From Pseudomonas grandcourensis (GTDB lineage Bacteria; Pseudomonadota; Gammaproteobacteria; Pseudomonadales; Pseudomonadaceae): a stretch of DNA of 64,000 nt. The notes under the pieces are model-generated. The model was not told where the DNA came from, ran no database searches, and was given only the letters and a program-made list of their open reading frames with translations. The position numbers were made by a program, and so were the translations under genes. Location of the stretch: the NCBI RefSeq assembly GCF_039909015.1, contig NZ_CP150919.1, positions 5,432,501 through 5,496,500 of the forward strand, written 5' to 3'. Within the stretch, counting starts at the first letter, position 1. Each line of letters opens with the position of its first letter. Below, piece after piece: positions 8,991 to 16,749 of the stretch.

Positions 8991-9509
8991 GTGAGTCAGT
9001 CACGCTTCAACCACGTTTTCCTCGCCCAGCGCACCTCCCTGCTGCGCACGCTGGAACGGATGGTCAACAATCACAGCACCGCTGAAGACCTCTTGCAGGA
9101 AACCTACCTGCGGGTGACCCGCGCATTGAACGAACGGGCCATCGATCATCTTGAGCCCTTTGTCTTCCAGACGGCGCGCAACCTGGCGCTGGACCATCTG
9201 CGCGCGCGGCGTATTCATTCGCGCACCATGGTCGACGACGTGCCGCAGGAGGTGATGCACAGCATCGCCGCCCCCACCAGCAGCACCGAAGACGCCGCCC
9301 ACGCCGAACAATTGCTGGAGCGCCTGAACGTGAGCCTCGGTCAACTCAGCGCCCGCCAACAGCGGATTTTCATCCTCAGCCGCCTGCACGGGCACAGCTA
9401 CCAGGAAATCGCCGAGGAGCTGAACGTGTCCCTCAGCACCGTGCAGAAAGAACTCAAACTGATCATGTCGATCTGCATCGGGGTTGCCGATCGCTTGAAC
9501 GCCAACTGA
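8991..9509 (+). CDS. ECF sigma-70 factor, FecI/HasI type
   Basis: Extracytoplasmic-function sigma factor of 172 residues that would direct RNA polymerase to the heme receptor gene downstream. Region 2 is visible as NNHSTAEDLLQETYLRV, and AFQTARNLALDHLRARR-like residues follow; region 4 is LSARQQRIFILSRLHGHSYQEIAEELNVSLSTVQKEL, an HTH. The start is GTG at 8991. It is the first gene of a sigma / FecR / TonB-receptor set, the classical cell-surface signalling arrangement, and a Fur-type palindrome lies immediately upstream, so the system should be made when iron is short. Confidence 0.9.
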   Translation: MSQSRFNHVFLAQRTSLLRTLERMVNNHSTAEDLLQETYLRVTRALNERAIDHLEPFVFQTARNLALDHLRARRIHSRTMVDDVPQEVMHSIAAPTSSTEDAAHAEQLLERLNVSLGQLSARQQRIFILSRLHGHSYQEIAEELNVSLSTVQKELKLIMSICIGVADRLNAN

Positions 9510-9630
9510 GCGCCACTCCCCTGCGCTTACTTGGACCGACTGCGTTGACCATCGGGCTTTGCTACCCTTGGCCCACTTTTTACGCTTCACTAAAAAAACA
9601 GCCGTGCACAGACACTGCCGAGGAAACACC

Positions 9631-10596
9631 GTGACGGACAACCACCGCTCCCCTGAGCCTACATCGGCGCAGGGCCCCGCAAGTGCGATGGACCAGGCCC
9701 TGGACTGGCTGATCGTGCTCGGCAGTCCCGACGAGGAGCAGACCCGCCAGTTCCATGCATGGCTCGACGCCGATCCGTTGAATGCCCAGGCGTTCGCCAA
9801 GGCCCAGGCGATCTGGGACGGCCCGCAAGTGGCGCGGTGCGCGCAAAACCTGGCTTCCCGTCCGGCGAAAGTCACTGTCCTCGCCCGTCTGCGTCCGCAC
9901 TGGAAACCACTGGCCACGGCCGCCGTGCTGATCCTCGGACTGTTCAGTTTCAGCAATCTGCCGATGCGCCTGCAGGCCGATCACCTGACCGTGGTCGGCG
10001 AGCGCCAGCGCCTGCAACTGGAGGACGGGTCCACGGTTCTGCTCAATACCAATTCGGCGTTCTCAAGCACCATCAACAACCAGCAACGTGTTGCCCGCCT
10101 GTATCAGGGCGAAGCGTTTTTCGAAGTGCAGGCCAATCGCGGCCAACCACTGGAAATCGACGCCGGCCCGGTCACCGCCAGCGTTCGCGATACCGCGTTT
10201 GCCGTGCGTTACCTCGACGGCGTAGCGCAGGTGCAGGTACAGCGTGGGGATGTCGATTTGCGCGCCACCCGGAATGACGCGCGGGTGCGCTTGTCCGCCG
10301 GGGAAAGCATCCGCATCGGCCCCAACGGTTTCGACCGCCCGGCCAGGCTGGATGCCGCCACTGACCTGGCGTGGGTCCAGGGACGGCTGGTGTTCGAAAA
10401 CTGCCCGTTGAACCAGGTGCTGGCAGAACTTCGCCGCTACTACCCGGGCTGGATCATCAACAACAACGAACAGTTGGCCGATGTCACCGTGACGGGCAAC
10501 TACCGCCTCGATCAGCCGCTGGACGTGGTTCGCTCCCTGGCGCACATCACCTCGGCCCGGCTCCAGGAATTCCCGGCGCTGGTCATCCTGAACTGA
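9631..10596 (+). CDS. FecR-family anti-sigma factor / signal transducer
   Basis: Inner-membrane regulator of 321 residues that holds the ECF sigma factor and receives the signal from the receptor's STN domain. The N-terminal cytoplasmic part has the DUF4880-like helix region (ALDWLIVLGSPDEEQTRQFHAWL) with the conserved W residues, one TM segment around 92-110 (PLATAAVLILGLFSFSNL), and a periplasmic FecR domain (LQLEDGSTVLLNTNSA, YQGEAFFEV) ending in a STN-like C-terminal fold (LNQVLAELRRYYPG). I chose the GTG at 9631 because GAGGAAACACC precedes it and homologues begin just before the DUF4880 helices; the open frame extends further upstream to 9559. Confidence 0.88.
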   Translation: MTDNHRSPEPTSAQGPASAMDQALDWLIVLGSPDEEQTRQFHAWLDADPLNAQAFAKAQAIWDGPQVARCAQNLASRPAKVTVLARLRPHWKPLATAAVLILGLFSFSNLPMRLQADHLTVVGERQRLQLEDGSTVLLNTNSAFSSTINNQQRVARLYQGEAFFEVQANRGQPLEIDAGPVTASVRDTAFAVRYLDGVAQVQVQRGDVDLRATRNDARVRLSAGESIRIGPNGFDRPARLDAATDLAWVQGRLVFENCPLNQVLAELRRYYPGWIINNNEQLADVTVTGNYRLDQPLDVVRSLAHITSARLQEFPALVILN

Positions 10597-10613
10597 ATGA
10601 GAATTATTTTTAC
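10595..10613. promoter_or_regulatory. Possible second Fur box before the receptor gene
   Basis: The stretch GAATGAGAATTATTTTTAC overlaps the FecR stop codon; 12 of 16 bases from AATGA onward match the Fur consensus half AATGATAATCATTATC. It lies about 106 bases upstream of the receptor start. Weak but well placed for added iron control of the receptor. Confidence 0.4.
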
Positions 10614-10718
10614 TCGATAGCCAAACCCCGTACGTCTCGTTATAGCCAATGCAATTGATTCGCATCTCACTATGCCAATCAGCACCTATAAAGATTCGTG
10701 CGACACGGAGCGCTATCG

Positions 10719-13283
10719 ATGTCCTCTCGCCTTACCCGCCAAGCCCCTTCACCCTCCCGCGTGCTGTCGCTGCTGACCGCTGCCATCCTGATGGCCGGTA
10801 CCGCACCGCTGATGGCCGCCACCGCCACCGAGCAATCGAGCCGCAAAATGGGCGACTACTCGTTCGCCATTCCCCAGCAATCACTGGTGTCGGCACTCAA
10901 TGCCTTTACCGCCGTGACCGGCTGGCAGGTCGGCGTGTCGTCGGAACTGGCACAGGGTGTGGCCTCGCCGGGAGTACGCGGCTCGCTGTCACCGGAGAAA
11001 GCCCTGGATCGCCTGTTGGTGGGGACCAACCTGGGCTATCGCAAACTGGGCAACAACAGCATCGTGCTGGAGAAGCGCAGCGGTAGCAGTGCCCTCAATC
11101 TGGATCAGGTCACCATCAGCGCCACCCGTACCGAGCAGGATGTGAACAGCGTCCCGAGCACGGTCTCCGTCTACACCCGCGAAGATCTGGACCGCAACAA
11201 CGTCAATACCATCAAGGAACTGGTGCGCTACGAACCCGGTGTTTCGGTGGGCGGTTCAGGCCAACGCGCCGGCATCACCGGCTACAACATTCGCGGCATT
11301 GATGGCGACCGCGTGCTGACCCAGGTCGATGGCGTGCAGGTGCCCGACGGTTTCTTCAATGGCCCCTATGCCCAGACCAACCGTAACTATGTCGACCCGG
11401 AAATCGTCAAGCGTGTGGAAATCCTCCGGGGCCCGGCGTCGGTGCTGTATGGCAGCAACGCCATTGGCGGTGCGGTCAGCTACTACACGCTGGACCCGGA
11501 CGACATCATCAAGCCGGGCAAGGATGTCGGCGCACGCCTGAAAACCGGCTACAGCTCCGCTGACGACAGCTGGCTGACGTCCGGCACCGTCGCCGGCCGC
11601 ACCGGCGAGTTCGATGGCCTGTTGCATCTGAGTCAACGCAACGGTCATGAAACAGAGTCCTATGGCGAAACCGGCGGCACTGGCCTGAACCGTACTGAAG
11701 CCAACCCCCAGGACGCGCGCACCACCAGCGTGCTGGCCAAACTGGGCTGGAACTATGCCGACGACGCGCGCCTGGGCCTGACCTACGAGCATTACAAGGA
11801 CGACCGTGACACCAATCAATTGAGCGCGGTGGGCGGCCCGTTCAATGCCGGACGCGGTTTCGGCTTCTACAAGTCCCGTACCGGCAACGACACGATCACC
11901 CGCGAACGCTTTGGCCTGGAACACAGCTTCGGTCTGGACAGCGCACTGGCTGACAACATCAAGTGGACGCTGAACTACCAGATCGCCAAGACCGACCAGA
12001 GCACCGAAGAGATCTACGCGCCGTCGCGGACCGTGTTGCGTAACCGCGATACCAACTACAAGGATCGCCAATGGGTGTTCGACGCCCAGGCTGACAAGTC
12101 GTTTGCCATCGCCGACACCGAACACCTCGTCACCTATGGCACCACCATCAAGCAGGACAAAATCACCGGCCTGCGTACCGGTACCGGCACTTGCCTGACC
12201 GTGGCCGGCGCCTGCCGGGCCATCGGTGCGCCTAGCGCCACCGACACGCTGACACCCGCCAGTGACTTCCCGAACCCGACCGTCAACAGCTACGCCCTGT
12301 TCGCCCAGGATCAGATCAGTTGGGGCAACTGGACCTTCGTACCCAGTGCCCGCTACGACTACACCCAACTCAAGCCGCACATCACCGAAGAGTTCCTGGC
12401 CACCGCCGATCAGAGCGGCAACGGCACGGTGAGCGACGAGACCAAGACCTGGCATCGCCTGTCGCCGAAGTTCGGCACCACCTACAGCTTCAACGACCAC
12501 TACACCTGGTACGGCCAGTACGCCGAAGGCTTCCGCACCCCGACCGCCAAGGCTTTGTATGGTCGTTTCGAAAACATCGCTGGCGGCTATCGGGTCGCGC
12601 CTAATCCGGACCTGGAACCGGAAAAAAGCAAAAGTTACGAGACGGGTTTGCGCGGCAACTTCGAGCAGGGCTCCTTTGATGTGGCGGTGTTCTACAACAA
12701 GTACCGCGACTTCATTAACGAAAACGCCATCACTCCGGGCTACACCGAGACCACGTTCCAGAGCAACAACATCAAGCACGCCACCATCAAGGGTGCCGAG
12801 GTCAAGGGCCGCCTGAACCTCGACACCTTCGGCGCACCGCAAGGCCTCTATACCCAGGGCTCGGTGGCCTATGCCTACGGTCGCAACGACGACAACGGCG
12901 AGCCGCTCAACAGCGTCAACCCGCTGACCGGCGTATTCGGCCTCGGCTACGACCAGGACACCTACGGCGGTTTGCTCAGCTGGACGCTGGTGAAGAAGAA
13001 GGACCGCGTCGACAGCACCAGCTTCAAGACTCCGGACGGCACCAGCACCCAGTTCAAGACCCCCGGTTTCGGCATTCTGGACCTGAGCGCGTTCTACAAG
13101 GTGACCGACGACGTGACCGTCAGCGGCGGCGTCTACAACCTCACCGACAAGAAGTACTGGCTGTGGGATGACGTGCGCGGTTACGACAGCGTCGGCGAAG
13201 CCTCGGTGACCCAACCGGCCAACCTCGACCGCCTGACCCAGCCGGGTCGCAACTTTGCGGTCAACCTGATCTGGGATATCTGA
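10719..13283 (+). CDS. TonB-dependent heme/hemoprotein outer-membrane receptor with STN signalling domain
   Basis: Outer-membrane receptor of 854 residues. Order: signal peptide about 1-34 (ending LMAA), secretin/TonB N-terminal (STN) domain about 45-118, plug with ELVRYEPGVSV and VEILRGPASVLYGSNAIGG, then a beta-barrel. The heme-receptor landmarks FRTP and NPDLEPE (cf. FRAP and NPNL) are present; I see no His between them, unlike HemR-type receptors, where one binds heme. The STN domain and the upstream sigma/FecR genes indicate that ligand binding triggers its own expression. The ATG at 10719 is preceded by CGGAG; a start 7 codons upstream is less likely. Heme oxygenase downstream supports heme as the ligand. 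Confidence 0.88.
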   Translation: MSSRLTRQAPSPSRVLSLLTAAILMAGTAPLMAATATEQSSRKMGDYSFAIPQQSLVSALNAFTAVTGWQVGVSSELAQGVASPGVRGSLSPEKALDRLLVGTNLGYRKLGNNSIVLEKRSGSSALNLDQVTISATRTEQDVNSVPSTVSVYTREDLDRNNVNTIKELVRYEPGVSVGGSGQRAGITGYNIRGIDGDRVLTQVDGVQVPDGFFNGPYAQTNRNYVDPEIVKRVEILRGPASVLYGSNAIGGAVSYYTLDPDDIIKPGKDVGARLKTGYSSADDSWLTSGTVAGRTGEFDGLLHLSQRNGHETESYGETGGTGLNRTEANPQDARTTSVLAKLGWNYADDARLGLTYEHYKDDRDTNQLSAVGGPFNAGRGFGFYKSRTGNDTITRERFGLEHSFGLDSALADNIKWTLNYQIAKTDQSTEEIYAPSRTVLRNRDTNYKDRQWVFDAQADKSFAIADTEHLVTYGTTIKQDKITGLRTGTGTCLTVAGACRAIGAPSATDTLTPASDFPNPTVNSYALFAQDQISWGNWTFVPSARYDYTQLKPHITEEFLATADQSGNGTVSDETKTWHRLSPKFGTTYSFNDHYTWYGQYAEGFRTPTAKALYGRFENIAGGYRVAPNPDLEPEKSKSYETGLRGNFEQGSFDVAVFYNKYRDFINENAITPGYTETTFQSNNIKHATIKGAEVKGRLNLDTFGAPQGLYTQGSVAYAYGRNDDNGEPLNSVNPLTGVFGLGYDQDTYGGLLSWTLVKKKDRVDSTSFKTPDGTSTQFKTPGFGILDLSAFYKVTDDVTVSGGVYNLTDKKYWLWDDVRGYDSVGEASVTQPANLDRLTQPGRNFAVNLIWDI

Positions 13284-13292
13284 TCCGCTCAT

Positions 13293-13334
13293 CTCGCCGG
13301 GCTGTTTCGTCAAGCCGCCCGGTGAGGATTTTTT
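13293..13334 (+). terminator. Rho-independent terminator after the receptor gene
   Basis: Arms CTCGCCGGGC (13293-13302) and GCCCGGTGAG (13317-13326) pair with one G-U, followed by a run of six T at 13329-13334. It separates the receptor from the heme oxygenase gene 64 bases further on, so hemO expression would need read-through or its own promoter. Confidence 0.75.
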
Positions 13335-13397
13335 ACTGTCAGGCGCCTCCCTGTTCGTCTCGTTACCAAGCGCCTCTTCTTTCTCCAAGGAATTGCC

Positions 13398-14006
13398 ATG
13401 ACTACCCAGGCCACCGAACAACGCCCCAACCTGCGTTCGCAACGTTTGAACCAGATCACCAACGAGCCGCACAGCAAGCTCGATGCCCTGGTCAAGGCCC
13501 ATGCCCCGTTTGAAACCCCGGCCAATTTCGCCCGCTTCGTGGTGGCGCAGTACCTGTTCCAGTCGGAACTGGTGTCGCTGTACAACGATGCCGAACTGAC
13601 CGCCATCGTCCCGGACCTGCCCGCCCGCTGCCGTGCCGATGCCGCCAGGGCCGACCTCGCGGACCTGGACACCGACGTGCCGGCACCTGTCGCCGGCGCA
13701 CTGAAGAACCCGACCAAGGCTCAAGCCCTGGGCTGGATCTTTGTTTCGGAAGGCTCGAAGCTCGGTGCGGCGTTCCTGATCAAGCGTGCCGTAGGCCTTG
13801 GCCTGAGCGAAACCTTCGGCGCCCGCCACCTCGGCGAACCGGCCGGTGGCCGCGCTGACGGCTGGAAGAGCTTCGTCAAAACCCTGGATAGCCTGGAGTT
13901 CAGCACCCAGGAGGAAGCCGAAGTGGAAAAAGGCGCCATCGACGCGTTCAACCGTTTTACCGTGTTGCTGGAGCAGGCATACGCCAGCGCACCGGAAGTC
14001 GCCTGA
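13398..14006 (+). CDS. hemO: Biliverdin-producing heme oxygenase
   Basis: Opens the heme ring in the cytoplasm, releasing iron and biliverdin. The 202-residue protein has the heme-oxygenase layout: N-terminal helix with the proximal ligand region (RLNQITNEPHSKLDALVKAH, His near 26), and the distal-helix stretch ALGWIFVSEGSKLGAAFL, where Gly-rich residues contact heme. Length is typical of the Pseudomonas HemO/PigA type. The ATG is preceded by AAGGAA. It lies behind the heme receptor; a T-run hairpin in between may reduce its co-expression. Confidence 0.9.
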   Translation: MTTQATEQRPNLRSQRLNQITNEPHSKLDALVKAHAPFETPANFARFVVAQYLFQSELVSLYNDAELTAIVPDLPARCRADAARADLADLDTDVPAPVAGALKNPTKAQALGWIFVSEGSKLGAAFLIKRAVGLGLSETFGARHLGEPAGGRADGWKSFVKTLDSLEFSTQEEAEVEKGAIDAFNRFTVLLEQAYASAPEVA

Positions 14007-14020
14007 CACAACACCGACCC

Positions 14021-14110
14021 TGTAGGAGCGAGCCTGCTCGCGATGACGGTATTCCAGACAGCATTATTGTCGACTGATACTCAGCTATCGCGAGCAGGCT
14101 CGCTCCCACA
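14021..14110. repeat. REP element pair (family A)
   Basis: Inverted copies beginning TGTAGGAGCGAGCCTGCTCG and ending GCAGGCTCGCTCCCACA flank about 35 bases. Located between hemO and the DUF454 gene; may act as the hemO transcript end. Confidence 0.85.
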
Positions 14111-14167
14111 AAAGGCCGGGTGAATCTGTAAGATCTCCATTCAGCGTCACACGCCCCCCCAGAGCCC

Positions 14168-14557
14168 ATGCCTACCTCTTCCAAACTCTCCCGCCTCCTC
14201 TTCGGCCTGCTGGCCTATGTCAGCCTGGGCATTGGCCTGATCGCCATCGTCATACCCGGCCTGCCAACCACCGAGTTCATCCTGCTGGCCGCCTGGGCCG
14301 CGACCCGCAGCTCGCCGCGCCTGAGTGCATGGCTGGAAAATCACCGGCTGTTCGGCCCCATCCTCCATAACTGGCGCAACGGCAAGATCATCGCGCGCCG
14401 GGCAAAAGTCAGCGCCACTGTCAGCATGCTGTTATGCGCCGGTCTGATGCTGGTGATGCTCGATCACGGCTGGCCGATCTACCTGGCGATTGCCGGGATG
14501 GGCCTGGGCAACCTGTGGATCTGGTCGAGACCGGAATCACTGCCGCAAGTCACCTGA
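14168..14557 (+). CDS. DUF454 (YbaN-family) small inner-membrane protein
   Basis: A 129-residue membrane protein of the YbaN/DUF454 family, of unknown function. Two or more TM segments are visible at about 8-40 (LLFGLLAYVSLGIGLIAIVIPGLPTTEFILLAAW) and about 80-120. The family signature GLPTTEF followed by AAWAATRSSPRLSAWL, NHRLFGPILHNW and IIARRAKVSA is clear. It stands alone, after a REP pair and before the atypical orphan pair. No regulatory site is evident. Confidence 0.85.
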   Translation: MPTSSKLSRLLFGLLAYVSLGIGLIAIVIPGLPTTEFILLAAWAATRSSPRLSAWLENHRLFGPILHNWRNGKIIARRAKVSATVSMLLCAGLMLVMLDHGWPIYLAIAGMGLGNLWIWSRPESLPQVT

Positions 14558-14702
14558 AACCTCTTCAAACCTCCCTGTAATTTCCAGCAACAGCGCACTT
14601 GAAAGCACCTACTTCCCGTTCGGATTTTTCCTACGTGTTTATCAGGTCATCCATTTTTGGGCCTGGCCGTTAAGCACCATGCCCCCACAACGAGAAGCCG
14701 AT

Positions 14703-15434
14703 ATGAATATAAGTGCCGCTGCATCTTTTCAAATTCCGAACCCGCAGCCCGTGAAAACGAGCACGGAAACAGCCCAACCCAAGAAAGTCGAAGACCTGGC
14801 AATAGATGAGAAAAGGGTGAATTTGACCATCGAGAAACTCCGGTCCCCTATAAGAACAGGTATCACTAGCAAAGACCTGGATGATTTGGAAAAGTTTTTG
14901 GAGGTATCCGGTACAGGCAGCAAGTATTCCGGCCTGCCTTATCAAATAGAGTGCTACAGAGACGTAATCCTTTGGGCTAAAGAGCTTCGCGCAGGAGATA
15001 TGCTCCGCGATATGGAAGGGATATACGCCGACTTCAAGAAAGACCTGCAGAGCAAATGGTCAAGCATGGCCAAAAACGTCATCGGCTTCACGATAGCCGA
15101 AGACGGTCAGTTGAAAGTCACTTCGCCCCCCAACACATTGACCCCCAAGGATGAGGAGATACTGAATAGCCTGTTGAACGAGACCAAAGGCTTGCAATCC
15201 TTGACTCTCAAGCACGCAATCGCCGTGATCGAACTGGTCCAGCTGGACAAGCCACAGTTCGAGGGCAAGGTGAAACTTGGCCTGAGCAACTTCCATACGC
15301 TGATTGACTATGGATTATTGTTGAGCAAAGGCGCATTGGACCTGAGAAGTCCGGACTCTTGGCTGGACCAATTGCATAAAAAGTCCGAACAGGATCCGAG
15401 CGTGAAAAAGCAGGGGCTGCACATCGAGGCCTGA
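14703..15434 (+). CDS. Unrecognised 243-residue protein, atypical composition
   Basis: I do not recognise the family. The chosen ATG at 14703 follows GAGAAG; longer starts are possible in the same frame. No signal peptide or TM segment is seen. Residues 1-40 (Ala, Pro, Ser, Thr, Gln-rich) look disordered; the rest looks mostly helical, with charged segments such as LDDLEKFLEV and MLRDMEGIYADFKKDL. Codon use (ATA, AGA, many A/T third bases) differs from the neighbours, suggesting acquired DNA. It faces the gene at 15495-16379 across a perfect hairpin. A disordered N-terminus could be a secretion signal, but that is speculation. Confidence 0.7.
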   Translation: MNISAAASFQIPNPQPVKTSTETAQPKKVEDLAIDEKRVNLTIEKLRSPIRTGITSKDLDDLEKFLEVSGTGSKYSGLPYQIECYRDVILWAKELRAGDMLRDMEGIYADFKKDLQSKWSSMAKNVIGFTIAEDGQLKVTSPPNTLTPKDEEILNSLLNETKGLQSLTLKHAIAVIELVQLDKPQFEGKVKLGLSNFHTLIDYGLLLSKGALDLRSPDSWLDQLHKKSEQDPSVKKQGLHIEA

Positions 15435-15446
15435 TCGTATGATTCG

Positions 15447-15482
15447 CCCGGCAAAGCGCTCATGCACAGTCGCTTTGCCGGG
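15447..15482. terminator. Perfect 12-bp hairpin between the convergent orphan genes
   Basis: Arms CCCGGCAAAGCG (15447-15458) and CGCTTTGCCGGG (15471-15482) pair perfectly around a 12-base loop. It lies between two convergent stop codons, so a bidirectional terminator is likely although no T-run follows. Confidence 0.6.
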
Positions 15483-15494
15483 AAGATGACAGCC

Positions 15495-16379
15495 CTAATT
15501 ACGCAACATCCTTTGATTGCATATCTGTGCGAATGAAACGTTCGGCACGCTGCGACCTCCCACCCCCGACGCGTCTTTGCCTTGAACCTGGATCAACCAA
15601 TACCCCAGGTTGTACTCGACTTCCCACTTATAGTGATACTTGCCACTGCTGGTCCAGAAAGGGTCAGACTTCAGTTGGCCATGACACCCGCCCAACTGAA
15701 TGGCGCCCGCAGCGTTACCAGTACCGTCTGTTACAAGATCGAACGAAGCCTCATCCGCACCCTTGTTCAATTTTAAAGTAGCGGTACCACCCTCGAGTGG
15801 GTTGCCTGTCGAATCCTTCAACCGGACCGACCAATTCAAAACTCTGTAAGCCTGTGTGGTCGCCCAGTAAGACGGTAGCTCGCCTGCATCGCCCCGAACG
15901 TGACTGTCGGCGTAATAAGGTGCTGAACCCAACTTAAGGTCGTAGGTATCACCCACCACGAACGGGGCAGACAGCGTCTTCGAGATGCGAACCAGAACTA
16001 CTTGATTCGGCTCCAGGCCAGACACCGTAAAGGGTTCCCCCCAAGGGATAGTCACCCAGTTTTCATTGCGACTATATTCCAGGGTAAATGGCCCGCCTTT
16101 TGTCCCACCCGCATGGATCAACACGTTCTGTCCCCGTACGGCGATGAAGCTGTAATGCTTCAAATCCGCTTCGTCAGCCAGACCGTCCTCAAGCGTGTTC
16201 AGTTTGTCCGGCAGTACCGTTACCGCCGTTGTTACTTGAGAGGCGATACCCGAAACAACTGCCGCACTCAGAAAGGACATTGCAGGTGTCGCATCCGCCG
16301 CCAGTAACATCCCCAAGAACAACAACGAGCGTAACCCGGCACTTTTACAACTTGTGTTCCACATGATGTGTTTTCTCAC
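15495..16379 (-). CDS. Unrecognised exported protein with beta-sandwich-like domains
   Basis: A 294-residue protein (or 289 from an internal ATG at 16364). The N-terminus has a basic stretch and hydrophobic core (LRSLLFLGMLLAADATPAMS), a likely Sec signal peptide. Residues about 70-160 resemble a pre-peptidase C-like jelly roll (LKHYSFIAVRGQNVLIHAG, then LVRISKT and YDLKLGS). Residues about 185-280 look like an Ig-like/Big domain (WSVRLKDSTGNPLEGGTATL) and hold two Cys, in GGCHG and QICNQ, that could form a disulfide. These domain ideas are pattern-based guesses. Codon use is atypical as in its convergent neighbour. Probably periplasmic or secreted; no function assigned. Confidence 0.7.
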   Translation of the reverse strand: MRKHIMWNTSCKSAGLRSLLFLGMLLAADATPAMSFLSAAVVSGIASQVTTAVTVLPDKLNTLEDGLADEADLKHYSFIAVRGQNVLIHAGGTKGGPFTLEYSRNENWVTIPWGEPFTVSGLEPNQVVLVRISKTLSAPFVVGDTYDLKLGSAPYYADSHVRGDAGELPSYWATTQAYRVLNWSVRLKDSTGNPLEGGTATLKLNKGADEASFDLVTDGTGNAAGAIQLGGCHGQLKSDPFWTSSGKYHYKWEVEYNLGYWLIQVQGKDASGVGGRSVPNVSFAQICNQRMLRN

Positions 16380-16749
16380 TACTTAAAATCAGATGCCAGA
16401 AGCCAAGACTTCCGGAAGCGTTCCACCGAAGTGGCATCTGCATTTAAACGTCCCGCCCACCACGAGAAGCGGTACATATATATATATATGCTGGAACACA
16501 CGCCCCCTAGCCTGTCGCCTCAAAACTCGAGGCGTGAACTCCTCCTGAATCCGTCCCGCGTTTTTTTCTCTTTTTAACCCCGTTTTCGGCACATTTTTCT
16601 GCGCAAACGTTCAACCATTACCGTTCGTCGGGTTGCCCCTCATGTAACCTCAACGCCACGCCGATGTGCATTGACCGGCGCTAAATGGATTTAGCGAGTG
16701 AGCCGCAACGGCCCACAGCCAACACTTCATCCATTCGCGAGCTCGCCCT
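16380..16749. other. Intergenic region with (AT)7 tract and inverted repeats
   Basis: Gene-free 370 bases between the exported orphan and the chemoreceptor, read divergently. It holds an (AT)7 dinucleotide tract at 16476-16489, about 100 bases before the orphan start, a CGCCTC/GAGGCG hairpin at 16516-16534 followed some 25 bases later by a T-rich stretch, and an 8-base inverted repeat CGCTAAAT/ATTTAGCG at 16679-16696 near the chemoreceptor. Both promoters must lie here, but I cannot place them with confidence. Confidence 0.6.

Noticed and set aside
11256..14009. Minus-strand open frame of 917 codons opposite the heme receptor
   Set aside because: It is an antisense shadow of the receptor and hemO genes, caused by high GC and codon bias; no ribosome site and no family likeness.
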